The position numbers and the translations under genes were made by a program. Below are positions 29,835 through 39,459 of a stretch of 64,000 nucleotides of DNA, piece by piece. The notes beneath the pieces were generated by a model, which was given only the letters and a program-made list of their open reading frames with translations, was not told the DNA's origin and searched no databases. The DNA comes from Pseudomonas sp. MYb60. Lineage in GTDB: Bacteria > Pseudomonadota > Gammaproteobacteria > Pseudomonadales > Pseudomonadaceae. Position 1 is the first letter of the stretch. Each line of letters starts with the position of its first letter. The DNA lies in contig NZ_PCOZ01000001.1 of the NCBI RefSeq assembly GCF_002979555.1, forward strand, positions 372,001 to 436,000, given 5' to 3'.

Positions 29835-30064
29835 CCAGACGACGTTTGCATGATGGCACCGTAAACCCGTCCGCCGCTAAAATGCCCGCGGGCGTTGTGC
29901 TTGACCCCCCAGGCTGCGCTGGGCATGCTGAGCGCCGATTGGGGCGCAACCGTGATTTTCGACATCGAACTTGCCCCGTGGCGATGGCTGCCTGGCCTTC
30001 GCCTTGTGTGTTGGCGAACCCTGAACCCATCAGGGCTCCCATAAAAAACAGGATCATTTAATCA

Positions 30065-30715
30065 ATGGCCACATACGACATCCTGATAGCCGATGACCAT
30101 CCGCTGTTTCGCAGCGCCCTGCATCAGGCCGTAACCCTGGGCCTTGGCCCGGACGTGCGCCTGGTCGAAGTGGCCAGCATTGCCGAGCTGGAAGCGCGCC
30201 TTACCGAGAAATCCGACTGGGACCTGGTGCTGCTCGACCTGAATATGCCCGGCGCCTACGGTTTTTCCGGGCTGGTGCTGTTGCGCGGGCAATACCCGCA
30301 GATCCCCGTGGTGATGGTCTCGGCCCAGGAAGAAGCCGATGTCGTGGTGCGCTCCAAGGAGTTTGGTGCCAGTGGCTTCATTCCCAAGTCCAGCACCATG
30401 GACGAGATCCAGAAGGCCGTCCGGGCGGTGCTGGATGGCGACGTCTCCTGGCCGCCGCAGGCATTTGAAGAGATCAACGTGTCCGACGAAGCCAAAGCCG
30501 CACGTGATGGCCTGGCCAGCCTGACGCCCCAGCAGTTCCGCGTGCTGACGATGGTCTGTGAAGGCTTGCTGAACAAGCAGATTGCCTACGAGCTGAGTGT
30601 GTCGGAAGCCACCATCAAGGCCCACGTCACGGCGATCTTCCGCAAACTGGGCGTGCGAACGCGAACCCAGGCGGCATTGCTGTTGCAACAACTTGAGTCA
30701 ATTTCGCAGCATTAA
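30065..30715 (+). CDS. erdR: NarL/LuxR-family response regulator ErdR
   Basis: 216 residues: receiver domain with DDHPLF at about 10-15 and the phospho-acceptor Asp in DLVLLDLNMPGAYG (about 59), then a LuxR helix-turn-helix (LTPQQFRVLTMVCEGLLNKQIAYELSV in parts, about 150-200). The location just before dgkA is the same as P. aeruginosa erdR (PA3604), which controls ethanol and acetate utilisation. Preceded by a 230-bp gap with no obvious gene. No kinase is adjacent; in other pseudomonads the partner is unlinked. Confidence 0.88.
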   Translation: MATYDILIADDHPLFRSALHQAVTLGLGPDVRLVEVASIAELEARLTEKSDWDLVLLDLNMPGAYGFSGLVLLRGQYPQIPVVMVSAQEEADVVVRSKEFGASGFIPKSSTMDEIQKAVRAVLDGDVSWPPQAFEEINVSDEAKAARDGLASLTPQQFRVLTMVCEGLLNKQIAYELSVSEATIKAHVTAIFRKLGVRTRTQAALLLQQLESISQH

Positions 30716-30791
30716 TCAGCCACCCGATTCACGCTTTTTTGACTTGGCGTGATCTAGTTTCCCCACTCCTTTGGTTCAGTTGCCTACCTCT

Positions 30792-31154
30792 ATGTCGCCT
30801 TTCAAGGGTCAAACCGGTCTCAAACGTATCTTCAACGCTGGGGGTTATTCCCTGGATGGCCTGCGCGCCGCCTTCACCGGCGAAGCAGCCTTCCGCCAGT
30901 TGGTCTTGCTCAATGTCATCCTGATCCCGCTGAGCTTCTTCCTGAATGTCAGCCGGGTCGAGCGCGCCTTGCTGATCGCGGTGTGCCTGCTGGCCTTGAT
31001 TGTCGAGTTGCTCAACTCAGCGGTGGAGGCGGCCATCGACCGGATTTCCCTCGATCGTCACCCCCTGTCCAAGAACGCCAAGGACATGGGCAGCGCTGCG
31101 CAATTCGTTGCGCTGACCATGATTAGTCTGGTGTGGGCCGTCATCCTGATCTAA
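30792..31154 (+). CDS. dgkA: Diacylglycerol kinase
   Basis: Small integral membrane kinase that recycles diacylglycerol from osmoregulated glucan and lipid A modification back to phosphatidic acid. 120 residues with three membrane segments and the catalytic EL-LNSAVEAAIDRIS helix near residues 70-84 (Glu). The ATG at 30792 was chosen over an upstream TTG as it yields MSPFKGQTGLKR, the family N-terminus. opgD in this window makes glucans that produce its substrate, though the genes are not linked. Confidence 0.95.
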   Translation: MSPFKGQTGLKRIFNAGGYSLDGLRAAFTGEAAFRQLVLLNVILIPLSFFLNVSRVERALLIAVCLLALIVELLNSAVEAAIDRISLDRHPLSKNAKDMGSAAQFVALTMISLVWAVILI

Positions 31155-31157
31155 GCC

Positions 31158-32084
31158 TCAGGCAATGCTCGGCAGCACGATCTCGTCGCTGCGCTGAACC
31201 CCGGCGGTGAAGGCGCGGCACAGTTCCAGGAACTCGCGCATGGCCGAGGTCTGGTACTTCTGTTTATGCCAGATGAAATAGAACTGCCGAGCCAGGTCCA
31301 GGTCCGGGGTTTCCACCGGCACCAGGCTGCCACGGCGGAACGCGTCGCGCAGCGCCAGGCGGGAGATGCAGCCAATCCCCAACCCTGACTCAACGGCGCG
31401 CTTGATCGCTTCGGTATGTTCCAGTTCCAGACGGATATTCAGCGCGCTGCGGTGATGGCGCATGGCCTGGTCGAACGTCAGCCGCGTGCCAGACCCCTGT
31501 TCTCGCAGGATCCACGCCTCATGGGTCAACTCGTCCATCGTCGCGATGCCGCGCTTGGCCAAGTGATGCTGGGGCGCGCAAAACACCACCAACTCATCTT
31601 CGACCCAGGTCTGCACCTCGATGTCCGGGTGGCTGCAGTCGCCTTCGATTAGACCCAGGTCAATTTCGTAGTGCGCCACTTGGTGCACGATATGCGCAGT
31701 GTTTTGCACATGCAGCTTCACCTGGCTCTCGGGGTGCTGCTGCATGAAACTGCCGATCAGCAGAGTCGCCAGATAATTGCCGATGGTCAGCGTGGCGCCG
31801 ACCGCCAGGGAGCCGAATCCGGACTTGCCGTTGAGCAGGTCCTCGATTTCCTTGGCCTGGTCCAGCAGCGCCACCGCTTGGGGCAATAGTTGATGCCCCA
31901 GCGCGTTGAGGCTCAGCCGTTTACCCGCGCGGTCGAATAACTGGCAGCTGGATTGACGCTCCAGCTCGGTAATCGACGTGCTGGCGGCGGATTGGGACAA
32001 GGCCAGAAGGCCAGCAGCGCGAGAGACGCTTTCCTGCTGGGCGACGGCGACGAAGACTTGCAGTTGACGGAGAGTAAATCGCAT
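31158..32084 (-). CDS. finR: LysR-family regulator FinR
   Basis: 308 residues: N-terminal winged helix-turn-helix (MRFTLRQLQVFVAVAQQESV, about 1-60) and a substrate-binding domain. It is divergent from fpr with 123 bp between starts, the arrangement in P. putida and P. aeruginosa where FinR activates fpr under superoxide and osmotic stress. Long upstream in-frame extension into fpr was rejected. Ends 3 bp from the convergent dgkA. Confidence 0.92.
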   Translation of the reverse strand: MRFTLRQLQVFVAVAQQESVSRAAGLLALSQSAASTSITELERQSSCQLFDRAGKRLSLNALGHQLLPQAVALLDQAKEIEDLLNGKSGFGSLAVGATLTIGNYLATLLIGSFMQQHPESQVKLHVQNTAHIVHQVAHYEIDLGLIEGDCSHPDIEVQTWVEDELVVFCAPQHHLAKRGIATMDELTHEAWILREQGSGTRLTFDQAMRHHRSALNIRLELEHTEAIKRAVESGLGIGCISRLALRDAFRRGSLVPVETPDLDLARQFYFIWHKQKYQTSAMREFLELCRAFTAGVQRSDEIVLPSIA

Positions 32085-32207
32085 ATCGATATAACCGATA
32101 ACCCTTATCTTAATAATCCAGTTAACAGATATTGTCGCCGCGATTAGAATGCGGTGCAATTGCGCGCCTGAATACAGCGCAGACCCATTTCCAGGAGTTC
32201 CCCGTAC
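32085..32207. promoter_or_regulatory. finR/fpr divergent control region
   Basis: 123 bp with an AT-rich left half (ATCGATATAACCGATAACC and TTATCTTAATAATCCAG) expected to hold the FinR operator and the fpr promoter. The individual site could not be set without comparison. A CAGGAG ribosome site for fpr lies at its right end. Confidence 0.55.
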
Positions 32208-32987
32208 ATGAGCAACATGAACCACGAGCGTGTCCTCAGTGTTCATCACTGGAACGACACTCTGTTCAGCTTCAAGTGCACCCGCGATCCGGGCCTGCGC
32301 TTCGAGAACGGTCAGTTCGTGATGATCGGCCTGCAACAGCCCAACGGCCGCCCGCTCATGCGCGCATACTCGATTGCCAGCCCGAACTGGGAAGAGCATC
32401 TGGAGTTCTTCAGCATCAAGGTGCCGGATGGCCCGCTGACTTCCCAATTGCAGCACTTGAAGGAAGGCGACGAGATCATCATCAGCAAAAAACCGACAGG
32501 CACCCTGGTGCTAGACGATTTGAAGCCGGGCAAGCACTTGTACCTGCTCAGCACCGGTACTGGTTTGGCGCCGTTCATGAGCGTGATCCAGGACCCGGAA
32601 ACCTATGAGCGTTTCGAAAAAGTGATCCTGTGCCACGGCGTGCGTTACGTCAACGAAGTCGCGTACCGCGAATTCATCACCGAGCACCTGCCGCAGAACG
32701 AATTCTTCGGCGAAGCCCTGCGTGACAAGTTGATCTACTACCCGACCGTGACCCGCGAGCCGTTCGAAAACGAAGGCCGTCTGACCGACCTGATGCGCAG
32801 CGGCAAGCTGTTCAGCGATATCGGCCTGCCGCCGATCAACCCTGAGGATGACCGCGCCATGCTGTGCGGCAGCCCGAGCATGTTGGACGAAACCAGCGAA
32901 GTGCTGAACAGCTTCGGCCTGAAAGTTTCGCCACGCATGCGTGAGCCGGGTGATTACTTGATCGAGCGTGCCTTCGTCGAGAAGTGA
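32208..32987 (+). CDS. fpr: Ferredoxin-NADP+ reductase
   Basis: FAD flavoenzyme of 259 residues that moves electrons between NADPH and ferredoxins; in P. aeruginosa it reduces Bfd for iron release, and bfd is in this window. FAD-binding RAYSIASPN near residues 47-55, nucleotide-binding STGTGLAPFMS near 113-123, and the short C-terminal ERAFVEK that shields FAD in the bacterial subclass. Divergent from its regulator finR. Confidence 0.97.
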   Translation: MSNMNHERVLSVHHWNDTLFSFKCTRDPGLRFENGQFVMIGLQQPNGRPLMRAYSIASPNWEEHLEFFSIKVPDGPLTSQLQHLKEGDEIIISKKPTGTLVLDDLKPGKHLYLLSTGTGLAPFMSVIQDPETYERFEKVILCHGVRYVNEVAYREFITEHLPQNEFFGEALRDKLIYYPTVTREPFENEGRLTDLMRSGKLFSDIGLPPINPEDDRAMLCGSPSMLDETSEVLNSFGLKVSPRMREPGDYLIERAFVEK

Positions 32988-33014
32988 CATTGGGTCAATA
33001 GCGACACAGATCAG

Positions 33015-33110
33015 AAATGTGGGAGGGGGCCTGCCCCCGATAGCGGTGTGTCAGTCACAGCTTTATCAACTGACACACCCTCATCGGGAGCAAGCGCCCT
33101 CCCACAATTT
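33015..33110. repeat. REPIN (pair of inverted REPs)
   Basis: About 96 bp, with outer arms AAATGTGGGAGGGGGC and GCCCTCCCACAATTT, an inner inverted repeat GGTGTGTCAGT/ACTGACACACC (33045-33055 and 33069-33079), and REP hairpin CCTGCCCCCGAT. It lies between convergent fpr and trmO. Same class as 62656-62750. Confidence 0.92.
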
Positions 33111-33123
33111 GTTTCTGGTTACT

Positions 33124-33819
33124 TCAGTTGGCTGGAAGCACTTCCAGCACACAGATCAACCCCGCCTCAGGATAGTGCCAGCGCACATCCACATCCCAGA
33201 ACTGCGCCCCATACTCTCTCTCCGGCCCAGGCGTCTGATACGCCGGCCGCGGATCCTGCGCCAAACACTGCTCGATCAACGCGACCAACGGCTCATCCAG
33301 CCGCTGAGCATGGCTTTGTGCCTGATGCAGTGCGGTCTTGAGCCACTGCACCGGAATCAGCGCGGGCGCACCACTGGCCATGTCGTTGGTCGCGGTATCG
33401 ATCATGTCGGCATACGGCACATACGGCTTGATATCCAGCACCGGCGTGCCATCGAGCAAATCAATCCCGGAAATCCACAGCTTGCCCGGCTCCACCTTGT
33501 CCAGCTTCACCACCGACTGGCCGATGCCATTCGGCCGATGGGTCGCGCGGGTAGCAAACACACCCATGGACGTATTGCCGCCCAGGCGTGGCGGGCGAAC
33601 TTTCAGGCGCGGCTTGTCTTCCAGGGCTTGATGGAACAGAAAGAGCAGCCACACATGGCTGACCTGCTCCAGCCCCTGCACCGCCTCGCCGCCGTCGAAC
33701 GGCGCCACCAGCTCCAGCACGCCACGGGCGGCAGGCGCCAGTTGGGGTTGGCGCGGGATGGCGAACTTCTCCTTGAAGCAGGAGCGCACGAAGCCGACGG
33801 GCGAGACGCTGTAACTCAT
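33124..33819 (-). CDS. trmO: tRNA (N6-threonylcarbamoyladenosine-37 N6)-methyltransferase TrmO
   Basis: SAM-dependent methylation of t6A37 to m6t6A in tRNA(Thr). 231 residues; TsaA/YaeB-family start MSYSVSPVGFVRS, the THRPNGIGQSVVKL motif near residues 90-103, and DGTPVLDIKPYVPYAD near 126-141. The stop lies just after a REPIN; the start is 3 bp from the stop of the DUF1456 gene, implying an operon. Confidence 0.93.
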   Translation of the reverse strand: MSYSVSPVGFVRSCFKEKFAIPRQPQLAPAARGVLELVAPFDGGEAVQGLEQVSHVWLLFLFHQALEDKPRLKVRPPRLGGNTSMGVFATRATHRPNGIGQSVVKLDKVEPGKLWISGIDLLDGTPVLDIKPYVPYADMIDTATNDMASGAPALIPVQWLKTALHQAQSHAQRLDEPLVALIEQCLAQDPRPAYQTPGPEREYGAQFWDVDVRWHYPEAGLICVLEVLPAN

Positions 33820-33822
33820 GAT

Positions 33823-34284
33823 TTACGTACGAACCCGCAGCGTCAGACCCTTGAGGAAATTACGCAGCAACTGGTCGCCGCAGGGGCGGTAGTTGGTGTG
33901 GCCGAACTTGCGGAACAGCGCGCTCAGCTCAGGCTTGGAGACCGGGAACTCAGCGGCCTTGAGGATCGCGTGCATGTCGTCTTCCTTCAGTTCGAAGGCC
34001 ACGCGCAGTTTCTTGAGAATGATGTTGTTGGTAACCGGCGTCTCGATCGGCTGTGGCGGACGGCTTTCGTCCTTGCCACGCTTGAAGATCACCAGGCCAT
34101 CAAGGAAGTGCGCCATGACGTCATCCGGGCAGAACACAAAGCCTTCTTCCTCGTCTTTCTTGAGGTAGGTCAGCAGGTCGTCCTTGGTCACGTCCATGCC
34201 GCCGAGCTTGATGATTTCGACCATCTTGTTGTCGCTGATGTCGAGCATGTAGCGCACGCTGCGCAGTACGTCGTTGTGAATCAT
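33823..34284 (-). CDS. DUF1456 (YehS-like) protein
   Basis: 153 residues with two copies of the DUF1456 repeat, one starting MIHNDVLRSVRYML and one at about residue 80 (NNIILKKLRVAF), like E. coli YehS. Cytoplasmic, function unknown. ATG at 34284 was chosen because the repeat begins there and longer upstream frames lack it. It probably forms an operon with trmO (3 bp gap). Confidence 0.88.
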   Translation of the reverse strand: MIHNDVLRSVRYMLDISDNKMVEIIKLGGMDVTKDDLLTYLKKDEEEGFVFCPDDVMAHFLDGLVIFKRGKDESRPPQPIETPVTNNIILKKLRVAFELKEDDMHAILKAAEFPVSKPELSALFRKFGHTNYRPCGDQLLRNFLKGLTLRVRT

Positions 34285-34351
34285 GGTGGGCAATCCTGCT
34301 ATTGAACTGAGGACACCGCCCAGGCAGGCGGTGTCGAAAAATGGGAGCGGC

Positions 34352-35062
34352 TTAGAACTTCTCTTTGCCGGACAGGTAACGCCACTGGCCGACCGGCACT
34401 TTGCCGATGGACACGCCGCCGATGCGGATGCGGCGGATGGCAATGACCTTGAGGCCAACCGCCTCGCAGAACAGCGCGATCACGCCCGGTTGCGGGTTTT
34501 TCATCGCAAAACGCAGGCGGTTTTCGTTCTGCCAGCTGGCTTTGACCGCTGGCAGCTCTTTGCCTTTGTAGGTCAGGCCGTGGTTCAGGCGGTTGAGGCC
34601 GTGGGCGACCATGTCGCCTTCGACGTCTACAACGTACTCCTGCTCGATCTTGGCGGCATCGGCGGTCAACTTGCGCAAGATCTTCCAGTCCTGGGTAAAC
34701 ACCAGCAGGCCGCTGGCCTTGGGTTGCAGGTCGGCGCTGGCGGTCAGGCGCAGGAAATGACCCTTGAGCGGGCGTTTGCCGAAGCGGTGTTCTTCGGACA
34801 AGGTGTCAGCGCTGATCGAGGCCAATGCGGTCTCGGCGTCCACGCCGACAGGGGCGTGCAGCAGGAGGGTCACCGGCTCCGGCGCGGTGGCCTTGGCTTC
34901 GGGGTCGAGTTCGACCTTCTGGGTGGTGACCTTGAACTGCGGCTCGTCGATCACTTCGCCGTCCACCGAGACCCAGCCGCCTTCGATGAACAGCTCAGCC
35001 TCCCGACGGGAGCAACCGACCAGTTCGATAAGGCGTTTGGAGAGGCGTATGGGGTCAGTCAT
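34352..35062 (-). CDS. RsuA/RluF-type pseudouridine synthase-like protein lacking the catalytic Asp
   Basis: 236 residues. N-terminal S4 RNA-binding domain (RLSKRLIELVGCSRREAELFI) and a pseudouridine synthase fold of the COG1187 family. In active members the catalytic Asp lies in R-L-D-x-x-(T/S)-x-G-L; here the aligned stretch reads ADLQPKASGLLVF (about 110-122), so Gln113 sits where Asp is expected and the Arg is gone. A nearby Asp111 would need a two-residue shift. The protein may bind RNA without isomerase activity, or use another residue. Translation of the minus strand was checked by hand. Confidence 0.85.
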   Translation of the reverse strand: MTDPIRLSKRLIELVGCSRREAELFIEGGWVSVDGEVIDEPQFKVTTQKVELDPEAKATAPEPVTLLLHAPVGVDAETALASISADTLSEEHRFGKRPLKGHFLRLTASADLQPKASGLLVFTQDWKILRKLTADAAKIEQEYVVDVEGDMVAHGLNRLNHGLTYKGKELPAVKASWQNENRLRFAMKNPQPGVIALFCEAVGLKVIAIRRIRIGGVSIGKVPVGQWRYLSGKEKF

Positions 35063-35089
35063 GACAAGGGCCGTAACAAAAGGGGGCAG

Positions 35090-35605
35090 CTATTGTACCT
35101 GTGTGGCGCCGGTTAATCTCGGCTCCATTTCAGCACTGTGGCGGGAGGTTGTGTCAGAGGCGGCCAGGCGCATGTGCAGCAGCGGATAAGGTTGCCCCAA
35201 ACCGTCATGCTCCGTTCGTCCGATGACTTCGAAGCCCCGCTTGAGGTAAAAGCCCAGGGCCTGGGGGTTCTGCTCGTTGACGTCCAGCTCTTCGACGTTC
35301 ATGTGCTCGATCGCATACTGCAGCAGGCGCTGGCCCAGATGCTGGCCGCGGTGCTGGGGGGCGATAAACAGCATCTCCAGTTTGCGCGCGGCCACCCCGG
35401 CAAACCCGGTGATGCGTTGGCGTGAATCCCTTGTGCAAATCAGCATCACTGCGTTCAGGTAGTGGGTCAGCAGCATCTCCTTGAGAAAAACGATGTAGCT
35501 GTCCGGCAGAAAGTCGTGAGTGGCCCGTGCCGACGCTTCCCAGACGTCTGCCAACTCCGCGTAATCGCTGGTGCGTGGGGTGTGAATAACTGAATGCTGG
35601 AGCAT
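35090..35605 (-). CDS. GNAT-family N-acetyltransferase
   Basis: 171 residues with the acetyl-CoA-binding motif Q/R-x-x-G-x-G/A as PQHRGQHLGQRLLQY near residues 84-98 and the C-terminal motif NPQALGFYLKRGFEVIGR near 118-135. Pattern resembles YjaB-type acetyltransferases; the substrate is not known. ATG at 35605 was preferred to an upstream TTG. It ends 27 bp from the start of the pseudouridine synthase-like gene. Confidence 0.85.
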   Translation of the reverse strand: MLQHSVIHTPRTSDYAELADVWEASARATHDFLPDSYIVFLKEMLLTHYLNAVMLICTRDSRQRITGFAGVAARKLEMLFIAPQHRGQHLGQRLLQYAIEHMNVEELDVNEQNPQALGFYLKRGFEVIGRTEHDGLGQPYPLLHMRLAASDTTSRHSAEMEPRLTGATQVQ

Positions 35606-35652
35606 GCCCGCTGCCTTGTCTGGTTGACCGTCAATCAACAAACGATAGCCAT

Positions 35653-35691
35653 AAAAAAGCCCCGCATCCTGATCAGATACGGGGCTTTTTC
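35653..35691. terminator. Terminator downstream of rimO
   Basis: AAAAAAGCCCCG...CGGGGCTTTTT with stem AAGCCCCG and a 16-nt inner part that itself pairs (ATCCTGATCAGAT). On the minus strand it ends rimO transcription. Confidence 0.9.
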
Positions 35692-35703
35692 AGTGCGCGA
35701 CGA

Positions 35704-37044
35704 TCAGTCGCGCTTTTGCGCCCACAGGTCGTACTCATCGGCGTCGGTCACGGTGCACCAGACTTTGTCGCCTGGCTTCAAGCCGCTGGCATCGTCGATA
35801 AACACGTTACCGTCGATTTCCGGCGCATCGAAGAAGCAGCGGCCCACGGCGCCTTGCTCGTCGACTTCGTCAATCAACACTTCGATTTCCTTGCCGATGC
35901 GCAGTTGCAGGCGCGCCGAGCTGATGGCCTGCTGGTGCGCCATGAAACGCTCCCAACGGTCCTGCTTGACGTCGTCCGGCACCACGGCCAGGTCCAGCAG
36001 GTTGGCCGGGGCGCCTTCGACCGGCGAGTACTGGAAGCAACCGACGCGGTCCAATTGGGCTTCAGTCAGCCAGTCCAGCAGGTACTGGAAGTCTTCCTCG
36101 GTTTCACCCGGGAAGCCGACGATGAAGGTGGAGCGGATGATCAGCTCGGGGCAGATCTCGCGCCAGTTCTTGATACGCGCCAGGGTCTTGTCTTCGAAGG
36201 CCGGGCGTTTCATCGCCTTGAGCACTTTCGGGCTGGCGTGCTGGAACGGGATGTCCAGGTACGGCAGGATCTTGCCGGCGGCCATCAGCGGGATCAGCTC
36301 GTCGACGTGCGGGTACGGGTAAACGTAGTGCAGGCGCACCCATACGCCCAGGCTGCTCAGGGCTTCGCAGAGTTCGGTCATGCGGGTCTTGACCGGTGCA
36401 CCGTTCCAGAAACCGGTGCGGTATTTCACGTCGACGCCGTAGGCGCTGGTGTCCTGGGAGATCACCAACAGCTCTTTCACGCCGGACTTGACCAGGCGCT
36501 GGGCCTCGTCGAGCACGTCACCCACCGGGCGACTGACCAACTTGCCGCGCATCGACGGGATGATGCAGAAGCTGCAGCTGTGGTTGCAGCCTTCGGAAAT
36601 CTTCAGGTACGCGTAGTGGCGCGGGGTCAGCTTGATCCCTTGCGGCGGCACCAGGTCGATCAGCGGGTTGTGGTCCTGACGCGGTGGCACCACTTCGTGC
36701 ACGGCGTTGACCACTTGCTCGTACTGCTGCGGACCGGTCACGGCCAGCACGCTAGGGTGCACGTTGCGGATATTGCCTTCTTCCACCCCCATGCAACCGG
36801 TCACGATGACCTTGCCGTTTTCCTTGATCGCTTCGCCGATCACTTCCAGCGATTCCGCCTTGGCCGAGTCGATGAAACCGCAGGTGTTGACCACCACCAC
36901 GTCCGCGTCCTGGTAAGTGGACACGACGTCGTAACCTTCCATGCGCAGTTGGGTCAGGATGCGCTCGGAGTCAACGAGCGCCTTCGGGCAGCCCAGGGAA
37001 ACAAAGCCGACCTTGGGATTGGCCGTCGCGGGAGTGGTGGACAT
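35704..37044 (-). CDS. rimO: Ribosomal protein S12 methylthiotransferase RimO
   Basis: Radical-SAM enzyme that adds a methylthio group to Asp88 of ribosomal protein S12. 446 residues: N-terminal UPF0004 domain with Cys residues binding one cluster ([13 protein letters not shown], then VNTCGF and TGCMG), the radical-[11 protein letters not shown] motif near residue 155, and a C-terminal TRAM domain. ATG at 37044 gives [21 protein letters not shown], in agreement with the family; longer upstream frame was rejected. Confidence 0.96.
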   Translation of the reverse strand: MSTTPATANPKVGFVSLGCPKALVDSERILTQLRMEGYDVVSTYQDADVVVVNTCGFIDSAKAESLEVIGEAIKENGKVIVTGCMGVEEGNIRNVHPSVLAVTGPQQYEQVVNAVHEVVPPRQDHNPLIDLVPPQGIKLTPRHYAYLKISEGCNHSCSFCIIPSMRGKLVSRPVGDVLDEAQRLVKSGVKELLVISQDTSAYGVDVKYRTGFWNGAPVKTRMTELCEALSSLGVWVRLHYVYPYPHVDELIPLMAAGKILPYLDIPFQHASPKVLKAMKRPAFEDKTLARIKNWREICPELIIRSTFIVGFPGETEEDFQYLLDWLTEAQLDRVGCFQYSPVEGAPANLLDLAVVPDDVKQDRWERFMAHQQAISSARLQLRIGKEIEVLIDEVDEQGAVGRCFFDAPEIDGNVFIDDASGLKPGDKVWCTVTDADEYDLWAQKRD

Positions 37045-37333
37045 GTCTAACCTCGGTATTGAATGGCGCCGCCAGTCGGGCACGACACGGCGGTAGACGG
37101 GCGCTTGGTGCGCCTCTGATCAAAAAGTGCGCAATTCTAGCGACGGGCAGCGCACTTGACCAGCTTTATGCAGGGAAATGCGACGAGTGCTGCGCTATGC
37201 TTCGCGCCATCGACCATGGGTGAAACTCCAAGGTCAACAAAACGTCTGTTACGAGAAGTAAAACAGCGCATGCTAGGGTCTGCTTAGTCGTGTTGTTCAT
37301 TAAAGACCGCAGGTCAAAGGGCAGGAGTGGTTG

Positions 37334-39235
37334 ATGGGTCACGCGAGTAGTCAGGCAGCCGGTGCGGAGCATTCAAACGCCAAGCCGATTGGCATGCTGG
37401 TAGCAGCGGTCGGGGTGGTTTATGGCGATATCGGCACCAGCCCGCTCTACACCCTTAAAGAGGTGTTCAACGGCGGTTACGGGGTTCAGGTCAACCATGA
37501 CGGCGTATTGGGGATTCTGGCACTGATCTTCTGGTCGTTGATCTGGGTGGTCTCGATCAAATACATGCTGTTCGTGTTGCGTGCCGACAACCAGGGCGAG
37601 GGCGGGATCATGGCCCTGACCGCGCTGGCGCGCCGGGCAGCGGGAGAGCGCAAGAAACTGCGCAGTTTCCTGGTGGTGTGCGGCCTGTGCGGCGCGGCGC
37701 TGTTCTATGGGGACAGCATGATCACCCCGGCGATTTCCGTATTGTCCGCCGTTGAAGGCCTGGAACTGGCGTTCGACGGCCTGGAGAAGTGGGTCGTGCC
37801 CATCGCCCTGGTGGTGCTGGTGGCGCTGTTCCTGATCCAGAAACACGGCACCGACCATATCGGCAAACTGTTCGGGCCGGTGATGGTCACCTGGTTCCTG
37901 GTGCTGGGCGGCCTCGGCGTGTATGGCATCACCCTGCACCCTGAAGTGCTCAGCGCCATGAACCCGATGTGGGCCGTGCGCTTTTTCGAGGCGCACCCGG
38001 GCATTGGCGTGGCGATCCTCGGCGCGGTGGTGCTGGCCCTCACAGGCGCCGAAGCGCTGTATGCCGACATGGGCCACTTCGGCCGCAAACCCATTGCCCG
38101 TGCGTGGTTCATCCTCGTACTGCCGGCGCTGGTGCTCAACTATTTTGGCCAGGGCGCGATGCTGCTCGGCGACCCAGAGGCCGCGCGCAACCCGTTCTAC
38201 CTGTTGGCGCCGAGCTGGGCGCTGGTTACGCTGGTGGTGTTGTCGACCCTGGCCACGGTGATTGCGTCCCAAGCGGTGATCTCCGGGGCATTCTCCCTGA
38301 CCCGTCAGGCAATCCAGCTCGGTTACATCCCGCGCATGCACATCCAGCACACGTCCAGTGCCGAGCAGGGCCAGATCTACATCGGTGCGGTGAACTGGTC
38401 GCTGATGGTCGGCGTGATTTTGCTGGTGTTGGGCTTCGAATCCTCCAACGCGCTGGCATCCGCCTACGGCGTGGCGGTGACCGGCACGATGCTGATGACC
38501 ACCATCCTGGTGTCGGCGGTGATGCTGCTGCTGTGGAAATGGCCACCGGTGCTGGCCGTGCCTGTGTTGATCTGCTGCCTGTTGGTCGATGGGCTGTACT
38601 TCGCCGCCAACGTGCCGAAGATCATCCAGGGCGGCGCCTTCCCGGTACTGGCGGGGATTGTGCTGTTCGTGTTGATGACCACCTGGAAGCGCGGCAAGCA
38701 ATTGCTGGTAGACCGTCTCGACGAAGGCGGCCTGCCGCTGCCGATCTTCATCAGCAGCATCCGCGTGCAGCCGCCGCACCGCGTGCAGGGCACGGCGGTG
38801 TTCCTGACGGCGCGCCCGGACGCGGTCCCGCACGCGCTGCTGCATAATTTGCTGCACAACCAGGTGCTGCATGAGCAGGTGGTCTTGCTGACGGTGGTCT
38901 ATGAAGACATTCCCCGCGTACCCGCCGCACGGCGTTTCGAGGTGGATTCCTACGGCGAAGGCTTCTTTCGCGTGATCCTGCACTTCGGTTTCACCGATGA
39001 GCCGGACGTGCCCGAAGCGCTCAAGTTGTGCCATCTGGATGACCTGGATTTCAGCCCGATGCGCACCACTTACTTCCTCAGCCGCGAGACAGTGATTGCC
39101 TCGAAACTCGAAGGCATGGCGCGCTGGCGTGAAGGGCTGTTCGCCTTCATGTTGAAGAACGCCAACGGCAACCTGCGCTTCTTCAAACTTCCGGTCAACC
39201 GCGTGATCGAGCTGGGCACCCAGGTCGAAATGTAG
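37334..39235 (+). CDS. kup: Potassium uptake protein Kup
   Basis: Inner-membrane K+ transporter, probably a proton symporter. 633 residues, with the family opening [19 protein letters not shown] (about 26-44) and about 12 hydrophobic segments up to residue 450, followed by a cytoplasmic C-terminal domain. ATG at 37334, just after TTG, with CAGGAG 6 nt upstream. It has a single-gene promoter in the 289-bp gap with the divergent rimO; no obvious riboswitch was recognised there. Confidence 0.95.
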   Translation: MGHASSQAAGAEHSNAKPIGMLVAAVGVVYGDIGTSPLYTLKEVFNGGYGVQVNHDGVLGILALIFWSLIWVVSIKYMLFVLRADNQGEGGIMALTALARRAAGERKKLRSFLVVCGLCGAALFYGDSMITPAISVLSAVEGLELAFDGLEKWVVPIALVVLVALFLIQKHGTDHIGKLFGPVMVTWFLVLGGLGVYGITLHPEVLSAMNPMWAVRFFEAHPGIGVAILGAVVLALTGAEALYADMGHFGRKPIARAWFILVLPALVLNYFGQGAMLLGDPEAARNPFYLLAPSWALVTLVVLSTLATVIASQAVISGAFSLTRQAIQLGYIPRMHIQHTSSAEQGQIYIGAVNWSLMVGVILLVLGFESSNALASAYGVAVTGTMLMTTILVSAVMLLLWKWPPVLAVPVLICCLLVDGLYFAANVPKIIQGGAFPVLAGIVLFVLMTTWKRGKQLLVDRLDEGGLPLPIFISSIRVQPPHRVQGTAVFLTARPDAVPHALLHNLLHNQVLHEQVVLLTVVYEDIPRVPAARRFEVDSYGEGFFRVILHFGFTDEPDVPEALKLCHLDDLDFSPMRTTYFLSRETVIASKLEGMARWREGLFAFMLKNANGNLRFFKLPVNRVIELGTQVEM

Positions 39236-39326
39236 GCTTTTGCGGCACGGGGGCCGGCAATCGGCCCCCGTGTCATGTTCTGAACCCTGTGCAATCCACC
39301 GTTGTCGACTAGGCTCTAGGCACTGT

Positions 39327-39429
39327 GTGCAGGAGTGGCTTTGCCCGCGAAGAACGTCAACGATAACGCGTCACACGAGGATAAACGCGGCGCCTGTGAG
39401 ACCTTCGCGAGCATGCTCGCTCCTGCAAA
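39327..39429. repeat. REPIN-like repeat between kup and the old yellow enzyme gene
   Basis: About 100 bp with outer arms GTGCAGGAGTGGCTTTGCCCGCGAAG and CTTCGCGAGCATGCTCGCTCCTGCA. This is a second REP class (GCAGGAG...CTCCTGC), distinct from GTGGGAGGG. It ends about 30 bp before the old yellow enzyme start. Confidence 0.7.
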
Positions 39430-39459
39430 AGTGCCCACAAAGCCCAGAAGAGGTGCGCC

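Noticed and set aside
37373..39034. 553-codon minus-strand frame over kup
   Set aside because: Composition-driven shadow, very rich in His, Gln and Arg, with no domain.
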